NCBI GenBank assembly: GCA_017617145.1
Contig: JAFZWX010000207.1
Span: 1 to 8,693 of the forward strand
Direction: 5' to 3'
DNA: 8,693 nt
From: Treponema sp.
GTDB lineage: Bacteria; Spirochaetota; Spirochaetia; Treponematales; Treponemataceae
The notes below the pieces were generated by a model. That model had not been told where the DNA came from. It made no database searches and worked only from the letters and a program-made list of their open reading frames with translations. Positions 1-6,356 of the stretch are shown here, piece by piece. A program made the position numbers and the translations under genes. The first letter of the stretch is position 1. Each line of letters starts with the position of its first letter.

Positions 1-544
1 ACCTCTTCGATTCCAAAGCAGTAAAGATGCAATGGCCCACAATTTTGCGCTTGTTACAGAAGAGCGTAAATTAAACGGAATGTTTGGTAAAGATACAATT
101 AAGTTTAATACTGTAATTACAAATCTTGAACAGTATAAAACCTACGGAATCCTTTCTGAACGAAAAATGGCCGAAGCTGCAACTCGTGAAGTTGCTGTTA
201 TGCGAACAAAATGTACTTCAATAGAAGAAAACATTACTGCACTTTCTGGTGGAAATCAGCAGAAGGTTATCATTGGAAAATGGCTGGAGCGAAAACCAGA
301 CATCTTCTTAATGGATGAACCAACCCGTGGTATTGATGTTGGTGCCAAATACGAAATCTATCAGCTGATTATTAAAATGGCTAAGGAAGGCAAAACTGTT
401 ATTGTAGTTTCAAGCGAAATGCCAGAGATTCTTGGTATTACAAACAGAATTGCAGTTATGTCAAATCACCGGTTGGCAGGAATTGTTAATACAAAAGAAA
501 CGAATCAGGAAGAGCTTCTGCGCCTTTCTGCTAAATACTTATAA
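1..544 (+). CDS. mglA: Sugar ABC transporter ATP-binding protein, MglA/RbsA type (5' part missing)
   Basis: This is the C-terminal part of a two-domain ATPase that powers import of a hexose or pentose across the inner membrane. The frame is open to the left edge (from base 2), and the ten residues before the first Met (PLRFQSSKDA) read as family sequence, so the gene is cut by the window and base 32 is not its start. About 180 residues remain of a family near 500. Counting from the Met at 32, the ABC signature LSGGNQQK is at 71-78, Walker B IFLMDEP at 91-97, and the D-loop and GIDVGAK follow. The usual H-loop histidine is absent (VVSSEMPE), which is normal for the second nucleotide-binding domain of this family. 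The gene ends 18 bases before the permease gene and surely shares its operon. Galactose/glucose is the likeliest substrate by family, but ribose or another sugar cannot be excluded from this half. Confidence 0.9.
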   Translation, partial: PLRFQSSKDAMAHNFALVTEERKLNGMFGKDTIKFNTVITNLEQYKTYGILSERKMAEAATREVAVMRTKCTSIEENITALSGGNQQKVIIGKWLERKPDIFLMDEPTRGIDVGAKYEIYQLIIKMAKEGKTVIVVSSEMPEILGITNRIAVMSNHRLAGIVNTKETNQEELLRLSAKYL

Positions 545-550
545 TTTAAA

Positions 551-555
551 AGAGG
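551..555 (+). promoter_or_regulatory. Ribosome binding site of the permease gene
   Basis: AGAGG lies seven bases before the ATG at 563, between the mglA stop and the permease start. It supports this start even though the first 190 residues do not belong to the known permease domain. Confidence 0.75.
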
Positions 556-562
556 TAAAAAA

Positions 563-2143
563 ATGGCAGATTTTAATGAAGAAATAGAACAGCTTCAGTC
601 TCAAAGCCTTAAACAGCTTGAACAGGAAATTGCAGCAAAAACTGTAAAGCCTTTAAATGAGGATGAAGTTCTTAAAAAATATCAGGAACAACTCGCTCAG
701 CTTCGTGCAGATTCTTCAAAAAAAGCAGAAGCAAAAGCGGTTTCTAAAAAAGCAGTTGCATATGCAAACATCGTTTCCCAGGCTTATATAAATCAGGTAA
801 ACGAAGAACAGACTGCTTTAGAAAACCAGTACAAAGAAGCTTATAAAAAGCGTGTAGCCGATATAAAGGCTTCAACGGCAGACCGTATTTCAAGGCTTTC
901 AAGCAAAGAAGAAATTAATGTTGCAAAATACGAAGGCGATTCAGCACTTTTTGATACAAAAAATAAATTCCAGAACGAAATTGCAAAGTGCAGGGGAGCA
1001 AAAAATCAGGCATATATAGATCATGTAATGTTCAACCGTGCTCTTCGTGACGGAAGAACAAATCTTAAAGAAGACATGACCATGAACTGGAAGAACTATA
1101 TCAACAACTTTAAGATGTCTAAGTTCATGCTCGATAACGGCTTGTATGTTGCAATCCTTATTTTCTTTATTGTATGTGTAATCATTGCTCCTCTTTCGGG
1201 AAACGGTCAACTGTTTTCTCTTCCAAATATTCTTACAATTCTTGAACAGTCATCAACACGAATGTTCTATGCACTTGGTGTTGCAGGTCTTATTCTTATT
1301 GCCGGTACCGACTTGAGTGTTTGCCGAATGGTTGCTCTTGGTTCTGTAACAACAGGTCTTATCCTGCATCCTACAAAAAATATTGTAAGTTTCTTTGGAA
1401 TGGAACCTTGGGATTTTACAGGACTTCCAATGGCAGGTCGACTTGCAATGGCACTTTTCCTTTCTATTACATTGTGTGTTTTATTCTCAAGCTTTTCTGG
1501 ATTCTTCTCTGCAAAGTTTAAGATTCATCCGTTTATTTCAACACTTTCGGCACAGCTCATTATTTACGGACTTTTGTTCTTTGGTACAAGTGGAACTCCA
1601 GTAGGTTCTATTGATCCGAAGGTAAAGGATTTAATTGGTGGCCGCTGGATTTTAGGAGAACTCAACGGAGATTACATAACGTTCCCTAAACTGATTATTC
1701 CTGCGATTATAGCAATTTTTGTTGCCTGGTTTATCTGGAATAAAACAACCTTCGGAAAGAACATGTATGCAGTTGGTGGAAATGCCGAAGCAGCTGCAGT
1801 TAGTGGTATAAATGTATTTGCCGTAACAATGGGAATCTTTATTATGGCAGGTATTTTCTATGGTTGCGGGGCCTTTCTTGAAGCTTTCCGTGCAAATGCA
1901 AGTGCGGGAACAGGACAAGGCTTTGAGCTTGATGCAATTGCGGCCTGTGTAGTTGGAGGTATTTCTTTCAACGGTGGTATTGGTAAAATTCGTGGAGCGG
2001 TAATTGGTGTAATTATCTTTACAGGCCTTACTTATTGTCTTACCTTCCTGGGCATTGATACAAACCTTCAGTTTGTGTTCAAAGGATTAATTCTTATAGC
2101 CGCAGTTGCGCTTGATAGTGTTAAATACTTGAAACGTAAATAA
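563..2143 (+). CDS. mglC: Sugar ABC transporter permease, MglC type, with a long N-terminal extension
   Basis: This inner-membrane channel subunit partners the upstream ATPase in sugar import. The protein has 526 residues, whereas E. coli MglC has 336. Residues about 1-190 are hydrophilic, rich in Lys, Glu, Gln and Ala, and look like long helices or coiled coil, with no signal peptide. The permease domain starts near 191 (YVAILIFFIVCVIIAP). Hydrophobic segments lie near 192-209, 233-249, 295-315, 323-341, 375-391, 418-440, 474-492 and 501-517. Family blocks include AGLILIAGTDLSV (241-253), TTFGKNMYAVGGNAEAA (395-411, the loop that contacts the ATPase) and ELDAIAACVVGG (455-466). The start has a good ribosome binding site and no frame disruption, so the extension is part of the gene as read. 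The extension probably sits in the cytoplasm, as the permease N-terminus does in this family. Its function is unknown to me. A strong terminator follows. Confidence 0.9.
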   Translation: MADFNEEIEQLQSQSLKQLEQEIAAKTVKPLNEDEVLKKYQEQLAQLRADSSKKAEAKAVSKKAVAYANIVSQAYINQVNEEQTALENQYKEAYKKRVADIKASTADRISRLSSKEEINVAKYEGDSALFDTKNKFQNEIAKCRGAKNQAYIDHVMFNRALRDGRTNLKEDMTMNWKNYINNFKMSKFMLDNGLYVAILIFFIVCVIIAPLSGNGQLFSLPNILTILEQSSTRMFYALGVAGLILIAGTDLSVCRMVALGSVTTGLILHPTKNIVSFFGMEPWDFTGLPMAGRLAMALFLSITLCVLFSSFSGFFSAKFKIHPFISTLSAQLIIYGLLFFGTSGTPVGSIDPKVKDLIGGRWILGELNGDYITFPKLIIPAIIAIFVAWFIWNKTTFGKNMYAVGGNAEAAAVSGINVFAVTMGIFIMAGIFYGCGAFLEAFRANASAGTGQGFELDAIAACVVGGISFNGGIGKIRGAVIGVIIFTGLTYCLTFLGIDTNLQFVFKGLILIAAVALDSVKYLKRK

Positions 2144-2170
2144 ATATTTTCAATCCTCTTTTTTAAGTTA

Positions 2171-2210
2171 CCTGCAGTCCTGAAGTGGTTTGGGATTGCA
2201 GGTTTTTTTT
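2171..2210 (+). terminator. Intrinsic terminator of the mgl operon
   Basis: A 10-bp stem pairs 2171-2180 (CCTGCAGTCC) with 2193-2202 (GGATTGCAGG), with one G-T wobble and a 12-base loop. Eight T follow directly. It lies 27 bases after the permease stop and should end the mgl transcript before the esterase gene. Confidence 0.9.
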
Positions 2211-2222
2211 ATTTATTGATTG

Positions 2223-2231
2223 TGGTATAAT
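2223..2231 (+). promoter_or_regulatory. Extended -10 promoter of the esterase gene
   Basis: TGGTATAAT matches the extended -10 consensus TGnTATAAT exactly. Transcription would start near A2238, two bases before the ATG at 2240, so the mRNA would have almost no leader. No -35 box is evident; a 17-base spacer would place it in the T-tract of the preceding terminator. No Shine-Dalgarno sequence is seen before the gene. Confidence 0.6.
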
Positions 2232-2239
2232 TGCCGTAT

Positions 2240-4201
2240 ATGAATGGTAATAATTTCAGAACTTTAGGAATATATGCAGACGGAATGGTTTTACAGCGCA
2301 ATACTGTAAACTGTATTTTTGGTGATGGTGCTGATGGAGAAGTCAAGCTTTCTTTTAAAGATGTGACTGTAACTGCTGCGGCCGCTCCCGATGGTACCTG
2401 GAAAATAGAATACAACCCTGGCGAAGCTGGCGGACCCTTTGAGTTGAAACTTGAAAGCGCCGGCTCCACCATAACATTCAAAGATGTATGGGTTGGCGAG
2501 GTGTGGGTAAATTCCGGTCAGTCAAATGCACAGCTTCCTATGGATCGTCTTCGCTATAGTTATCCTCATGAAATGCGTTTACCAAAAGATAATAATATCC
2601 GCATGATTACTGTGCCAATCACTTTTTCTTACGACGGTCCAAAAGATAGTGTAGAAAATCCAACCTGGATTTGTGCAAGTCCCCAGACGATTCATCTTAT
2701 GAGCGGTACTGCATACTTTTTTGCAAGCAATCTTTCTAAAGAACTTGGAGTTCCTGTTGGAATTATAAATGCAAGTCAGGGTGGTTCGCCAATTACTTCG
2801 TGGATGAGTGAAGAGTCTTTAAAGCAGTTAGGTAAAACTAACTATCTTAAGCAGCTTGAAAAATGGAGAAAACCTGGAGCTGTAAAAGAGCAGCAGGAAC
2901 GCGAAATGCGTGCAGCAACTGAATGGCAGAAAAATCTTGAAGCAAATGATATTGGTTTGAATGAAAACTGGGAAAAGCTTTCGTTTCAGGATATTGCTCA
3001 GGACCCGCTTTGGAAGGACTGTTTTATTCCGAATAATTTTTATGATCTTAAAGAAGGCGGGGTGTGCTGGTTTAAAAAAGAAATTGAACTTACAGATGCA
3101 GAATACACTTTTCTTACAAGATTAGATGAACCTGTTCGCTTGTGGCTTGGTGTAATTGTAGAATCAGACAAGGCCTGGGTAAATGGAGTTTATTGTGGTG
3201 AAACAGGTTATTGTTATCCTCCGCGCCGATACGTTATTCCAAAGGATGTTCTTCACCCTGGAAAAAATACAATTACAATTCGCGTTGTAAAAACAAACCA
3301 GACACCAATCCGATTTTACGAAGATAAAACTTATGCAATCTTTACTTCAAAAGAACGCTTTAGTCTTGATGGTGAATGGAAAAAGCGTGTAGCCTGTGAT
3401 GCTCCAAACAGACCAGGTTCAACCTTTTTTGAATGGCAGCCTACAGCCCTTTATAATTCCATGCTTGCTCCGGCGTTTAATTATGCAGTTGCAGGAGCTT
3501 TGTGGTATCAGGGGGAATCGAATACCTGGGGTGCCTTTGAATATGCTGAACTTTTAAAAACAATGATTGCAACCTGGCGCGAAAAGTTTATTTATGCTAA
3601 AAAGAATATGCCTGTTGTAGTTGTCCAGCTTCCAAAGTGGGGCGACGGCTACAAGGACGAACAGCGAAATTACCCCGAAGACTGGGCATGGCTTAGAAAG
3701 GCACAAGCCGATGGAGTTGCTGCAGCAGGTAATGCCGCTCTTGCTTCTATGGTCGACGCCGGTGAATGGAATGACCTTCACCCCGAAGACAAAATTGTAG
3801 TTGGAGAACGCTCCGCCCGCGAAGCCCTTCGTCTTGGTTATGGAATTGAAAGTGACACTGCCCCTGTTATGAAAGATTTTACAGTTACCACCGACAAGGT
3901 AAAAGTTCGTTTTGACCAGGAAGTTATAATGAACAATTCCGAACTTGTTGGAGTAGAAGGCTTGTACTTTGTTTGCCGCCGCGAATCAGATATGCCGTTT
4001 GCCGGAAACGACAGTCTTCATATAAAAGCAAAAGGAACTGTAGTTGGACCGGACACAATAGAAGTGGAAATCCCATCGCAAATAAAAGAAAGCGGATACC
4101 CAATAAAAGAGCTCCGCTACCTGTGGACCAACTGCCCCGAATTTGTAACGCTGTATTCTAAATCCGGATTACCTGTGCAACCATTTATTGTCGGGTTGTA
4201 A
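2240..4201 (+). CDS. Sialate O-acetylesterase family protein (SGNH-type carbohydrate esterase), cytoplasmic
   Basis: Enzymes of this family remove O-acetyl groups from sialic acids or other acetylated sugars. The protein has 653 residues from the ATG at 2240. A TTG at 2231 would add three residues but overlaps the -10 box, so I prefer the ATG. Seen in order: the N-terminal strand-rich start (YADGMVLQR, 12-20); nucleophile block GEVWVNSGQSN (86-96, Ser95); INASQGGSPITSWMS (176-190); a middle segment with a sugar-binding jelly-roll look (about 274-350); WYQGESN (422-428); and the acid-base pair in GEWNDLHP (508-515, Asp512 and His514). The C-terminus matches the family (LRYLWTNCPE, LYSKSGLPVQPF). 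All catalytic residues are present. There is no signal peptide, so it should act in the cytoplasm, perhaps on sugars imported by the adjacent transporter. The true substrate (sialic acid, acetyl-xylose or other) cannot be read from the sequence. Confidence 0.88.
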   Translation: MNGNNFRTLGIYADGMVLQRNTVNCIFGDGADGEVKLSFKDVTVTAAAAPDGTWKIEYNPGEAGGPFELKLESAGSTITFKDVWVGEVWVNSGQSNAQLPMDRLRYSYPHEMRLPKDNNIRMITVPITFSYDGPKDSVENPTWICASPQTIHLMSGTAYFFASNLSKELGVPVGIINASQGGSPITSWMSEESLKQLGKTNYLKQLEKWRKPGAVKEQQEREMRAATEWQKNLEANDIGLNENWEKLSFQDIAQDPLWKDCFIPNNFYDLKEGGVCWFKKEIELTDAEYTFLTRLDEPVRLWLGVIVESDKAWVNGVYCGETGYCYPPRRYVIPKDVLHPGKNTITIRVVKTNQTPIRFYEDKTYAIFTSKERFSLDGEWKKRVACDAPNRPGSTFFEWQPTALYNSMLAPAFNYAVAGALWYQGESNTWGAFEYAELLKTMIATWREKFIYAKKNMPVVVVQLPKWGDGYKDEQRNYPEDWAWLRKAQADGVAAAGNAALASMVDAGEWNDLHPEDKIVVGERSAREALRLGYGIESDTAPVMKDFTVTTDKVKVRFDQEVIMNNSELVGVEGLYFVCRRESDMPFAGNDSLHIKAKGTVVGPDTIEVEIPSQIKESGYPIKELRYLWTNCPEFVTLYSKSGLPVQPFIVGL

Positions 4202-4210
4202 GAACCAATT

Positions 4211-4284
4211 GCGGCGAGGATGTGCTGTCAGCGTGCAAACTCCCCCTTCGTCCTGTTTGCGCGCTGACAGCACATCCTTGACGC
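4211..4284. repeat. Long inverted repeat between convergent genes
   Basis: Bases 4217-4240 pair with 4255-4278 over 24 bp with a single T-G wobble around a 14-base loop (TCCCCCTTCGTCCT). Weaker pairing continues outward to 4211/4284. It fills most of the 90 bases between the esterase stop and the PurF-like gene stop. There is no T-tract on either strand, so it is not a standard intrinsic terminator, although so long a hairpin could still block polymerase or protect mRNA 3' ends from both sides. It may also be a dispersed palindromic element. Confidence 0.85.
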
Positions 4285-4291
4285 TACATGT

Positions 4292-5707
4292 TTATTCCCT
4301 ACCATCCCAACAATAAGTGCACAGCTTGCAATGATCAAGCCCCGTACTGTCCAGCATATCATCAAGGCGGTGATAACGCAGGGTAGTAAAGTGCAGCTGC
4401 TTACAGATTTCCTGAAGCATTGCTGCATATTTAGGACTGTCAGGATTTGCGTATTCCTGTAAAACTTCATCAGTAACGTTGTCGCCTTCAAACTGCTTGA
4501 TTATGCGGCGAGTGATTAAATCCATTTCTGACTTAGAGCGGCTGAAGTTTAAGTATTTACAGCCAAACAAAAGTGGAGGGCAGGCAGGGCGTACATGAAC
4601 TTCCTTTGCACCTGAGTTGTAAAGGAATTCTGTAGTTTCGCGAAGCTGTGTTCCACGGACAATTGAATCATCAATTAAAAGAATCTTTTTACCTTTAATA
4701 AGCGACTGAACAGGAATAAGCTTCATGTGAGCAATAAGGTTTCGCTGTTCCTGGTTTGTTGGCATGAATGAGCGTGGCCAGGTTGGTGTGTACTTAATGA
4801 AAGGACGTGCAAAAGGAATGCCACTTTCGTTTGCGTAGCCAATGGCGTGGGCTGTACCGGAATCCGGGACTCCGGCAATGATATCCGGCTCAACAGAACC
4901 CTTGTCGCGTTTTGCAAGATATTTTCCGCAGTTGTAGCGCATTGATTCAACATTTACGCCTTCGTAGCTTGCGGTAGGGTAGCCGTAGTAAATCCAAAGG
5001 AAGGTACAGATTTTCATTTCTTTGCCAGGCTGCTGAAGAATTTCATATCCGTCTGGAGTCAATTTTACAATTTCTGCAGGTCCAAGTTCGTGGCAGTCTG
5101 TGTAGCCAAGATTTACATAAGCAAAGTTTTCAAAAGAAAAACAGTAAGCACCGTCTTTTTTACCAATCTGAAGCGGAGTTCGTCCAAGCTTGTCGCGGGC
5201 TCCGTAAATGCAGTCTTTTGTAAGGACGAGCATTGTGATTGAGCCTTTGATTTTTTCCTGAACATATTTAATTCCGTCAACAATTGTTTTTTCGTGATTA
5301 ATAAGGGCAACAATGAGTTCAGTCTGATTTATTTCGCCGCCGCTCATTTCAAGGAAGTGTGTATAGCCTGAGTCCAGAACTTCTTTTACAAGTTCATCTT
5401 TATTTGTAACAATTCCTACAGTTGTAATTGCCCAGCTTCCTAAGTGTGAGTTTACAAGCAGAGGCTGAGGCTCGTAGTCGCTTATACAGCCGATTCCAAG
5501 ATGGCCGTGCATTTCTTCAATGTCAGTTTCAAATTTTGTACGGAACGGAGAGTTCTGGATATTATGAATTGAACGCTCAAAACGTCCTTCGTCAGAATAA
5601 ACAGCAAGTCCACCGCGTCGTGTTCCCAAATGTGAATGATAGTCAACACCAAAAAATAAATCTAAAGAACAGTCTGATTTTGAAGCAACACCAAAAATGC
5701 CACCCAT
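4292..5707 (-). CDS. PurF-like amidophosphoribosyltransferase homologue with a degenerate glutaminase site
   Basis: PurF makes phosphoribosylamine from PRPP and glutamine, the first step of purine synthesis. I place the start at the ATG at 5707: GGAGG lies six bases before it, and the 17 residues readable upstream are not family-like. The product has 471 residues. The phosphoribosyltransferase half is well kept: CTFLWIYYGYP (234-244), GVPDSGTAHAIGYA (279-292), RSFMPTNQEQR (312-322) and the PRPP loop ILLIDDSIVRGTQ (342-354). Four cysteines match the Fe-S ligands of the Bacillus enzyme: C234, C383, C460 and C463, with C466 extra. The glutaminase half keeps the fold pattern (GGIFGV, GHL, QPLL) but has Gly2 for the nucleophile Cys, Gly71 for the Arg of GHxRY, Val97 for the oxyanion Asn and Gln128 for the Asp of SDTE, by my alignment. 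Glutamine hydrolysis is therefore unlikely. It may use free ammonia or have another role. No purine genes are adjacent. Confidence 0.85.
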   Translation of the reverse strand: MGGIFGVASKSDCSLDLFFGVDYHSHLGTRRGGLAVYSDEGRFERSIHNIQNSPFRTKFETDIEEMHGHLGIGCISDYEPQPLLVNSHLGSWAITTVGIVTNKDELVKEVLDSGYTHFLEMSGGEINQTELIVALINHEKTIVDGIKYVQEKIKGSITMLVLTKDCIYGARDKLGRTPLQIGKKDGAYCFSFENFAYVNLGYTDCHELGPAEIVKLTPDGYEILQQPGKEMKICTFLWIYYGYPTASYEGVNVESMRYNCGKYLAKRDKGSVEPDIIAGVPDSGTAHAIGYANESGIPFARPFIKYTPTWPRSFMPTNQEQRNLIAHMKLIPVQSLIKGKKILLIDDSIVRGTQLRETTEFLYNSGAKEVHVRPACPPLLFGCKYLNFSRSKSEMDLITRRIIKQFEGDNVTDEVLQEYANPDSPKYAAMLQEICKQLHFTTLRYHRLDDMLDSTGLDHCKLCTYCWDGRE

Positions 5708-5713
5708 ATAAGG

Positions 5714-5718
5714 CCTCC
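5714..5718 (-). promoter_or_regulatory. Ribosome binding site that fixes the start of the PurF-like gene
   Basis: The minus strand reads GGAGG, six bases before the ATG at 5707. It argues against the more upstream ATG at 5758, which would also overlap the promoter region. Confidence 0.85.
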
Positions 5719-5741
5719 GGAATCTTCTCTCTGAAGTTTTC

Positions 5742-5747
5742 AGTATA
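5742..5747 (-). promoter_or_regulatory. Candidate -10 box of the PurF-like gene
   Basis: The minus strand reads TATACT, which would start transcription near 5737 and give a leader of about 30 bases holding the ribosome binding site. No convincing -35 box is seen. It lies only 21 bases from the -10 box of the divergent phosphatase gene. Confidence 0.4.
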
Positions 5748-5765
5748 GCGAAATGCACATTTTTT

Positions 5766-5774
5766 TGCTATATT
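5766..5774 (+). promoter_or_regulatory. Extended -10 promoter of the phosphatase gene
   Basis: TGCTATATT fits the extended -10 consensus with one mismatch. Seven bases after the last base of the box is A5781, the first base of an ATG, so the transcript would be leaderless. No Shine-Dalgarno sequence precedes the gene, which agrees with this. Confidence 0.5.
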
Positions 5775-5780
5775 ATGCGT

Positions 5781-6236
5781 ATGACAAAAATCCTTTTCAT
5801 TTGCCACGGAAACATCTGCCGCTCTCCTATGGCCGAATTTGTTATGAAAGAACTTGTGCGCCGCGCAGGTCTTGAGGATGATTTTTTAATTGAATCAGCA
5901 GCAACAAGCCGAGAAGAGCTTGGAAACGACATGCATTACGGAACACGAACAAAGCTCCGCGAAATGGGCATTCCTTTTACCCGCCGTGCCGCCCGTCAGA
6001 TCAGACCAGATGATTACGACCGCTACGATTACCTTGTTGCCATGGACGATGAAAATCTTTATTACATGAACCGCTGTTGGGGTGGTGACCCAAAAAACAA
6101 AATAAGAATGCTTCTTTCGTTTGCAGGCAAAAACCGCGATATAGCCGACCCCTGGTACACCGGCAACTTTGACCAGACCTACGAGGATGTCCTGGAAGGG
6201 TGCCAGGCTTTTTTAGCGTCATTGCGAGGAGCGTAG
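5781..6236 (+). CDS. Low-molecular-weight protein tyrosine phosphatase
   Basis: Members of this family are small cytoplasmic phosphatases that remove phosphate from tyrosine in proteins; in bacteria they often act on tyrosine kinases or polysaccharide regulators. The protein has 151 residues, the usual size. The CX5R loop is at the very N-terminus, CHGNICR at 8-14 (nucleophile Cys8, Arg14, then Ser15), and the general acid is Asp123 in ADPWY (122-126). I prefer the ATG at 5781, which gives MTKILFICHGN; an in-frame ATG at 5775 adds two residues but abuts the -10 box. The last codons (from about 6219) and the TAG stop lie inside a palindromic repeat, so the native C-terminus may have been altered by the repeat. 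No partner tyrosine kinase or polysaccharide gene is nearby. An arsenate reductase of the same fold is less likely, because the DPWY acid and the aromatic residues are typical of phosphatases. Confidence 0.9.
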   Translation: MTKILFICHGNICRSPMAEFVMKELVRRAGLEDDFLIESAATSREELGNDMHYGTRTKLREMGIPFTRRAARQIRPDDYDRYDYLVAMDDENLYYMNRCWGGDPKNKIRMLLSFAGKNRDIADPWYTGNFDQTYEDVLEGCQAFLASLRGA

Positions 6237-6250
6237 CGACGCGGCAATCC
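6218..6250 (+). repeat. Palindromic repeat overlapping the 3' end of the phosphatase gene
   Basis: The element begins GTCATTGCGAGG and ends GCGGCAATCC; ATTGC (6221-6225) pairs with GCAAT (6244-6248). Its ends match those of the repeat at 7553-7582 in reverse orientation. The phosphatase reading frame runs into it and stops at 6234-6236. Confidence 0.7.
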
Positions 6251-6303
6251 ATTTTATACAATTTACATCGCTTTTTTTACTATCAGAATCCGAATTTGTG
6301 CCT

Positions 6304-6309
6304 TATAAT
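6304..6309 (+). promoter_or_regulatory. Candidate -10 box of the aldo/keto reductase gene
   Basis: TATAAT is a perfect -10 hexamer, but neither the extended TG nor a good -35 box is present. A start near A6316 would give a leader of about 82 bases holding both palindromic units and the ribosome binding site. Confidence 0.4.
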
Positions 6310-6316
6310 GGAATTA

Positions 6317-6343
6317 GTCATGTTCGGGCTTGACCCGGACATC
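6317..6343 (+). repeat. Palindromic repeat, first unit of an inverted pair
   Basis: A 9-bp stem pairs 6320-6328 (ATGTTCGGG) with 6334-6342 (CCCGGACAT), with one T-G wobble and loop CTTGA. It matches the reverse complement of the unit at 6357-6383 at 22 of 27 positions. Confidence 0.8.
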
Positions 6344-6356
6344 TGTTTATAAGAAA

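Noticed and set aside
2231..2239. TTG at 2231 as the esterase start
   Set aside because: Its first base is the last base of the TATAAT box, so it could not be within a transcript made from that promoter, and it has no ribosome binding site.
4217..4278. Long palindrome as terminal inverted repeats of an insertion sequence
   Set aside because: Only 14 bases lie between the arms, so no transposase or cargo is present, and no target-site duplication is evident.
5704..5707. Sequencing error turning TGT (Cys) into GGT (Gly) at the PurF-like active site
   Set aside because: One base change would restore Cys, but the Arg, Asn and Asp partners are also replaced, which an error at one site cannot explain.
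5428..5748. 106-codon open frame on the plus strand antisense to the PurF-like gene
   Set aside because: It covers the conserved N-terminal domain of the real gene in antisense and its translation shows no recognisable domain.
5708..5758. Upstream ATG at 5758 as the start of the PurF-like gene
   Set aside because: The extra 17 residues are not family-like, would cover the promoter, and the ATG at 5707 has an ideal GGAGG. The extension also supplies no catalytic Cys.
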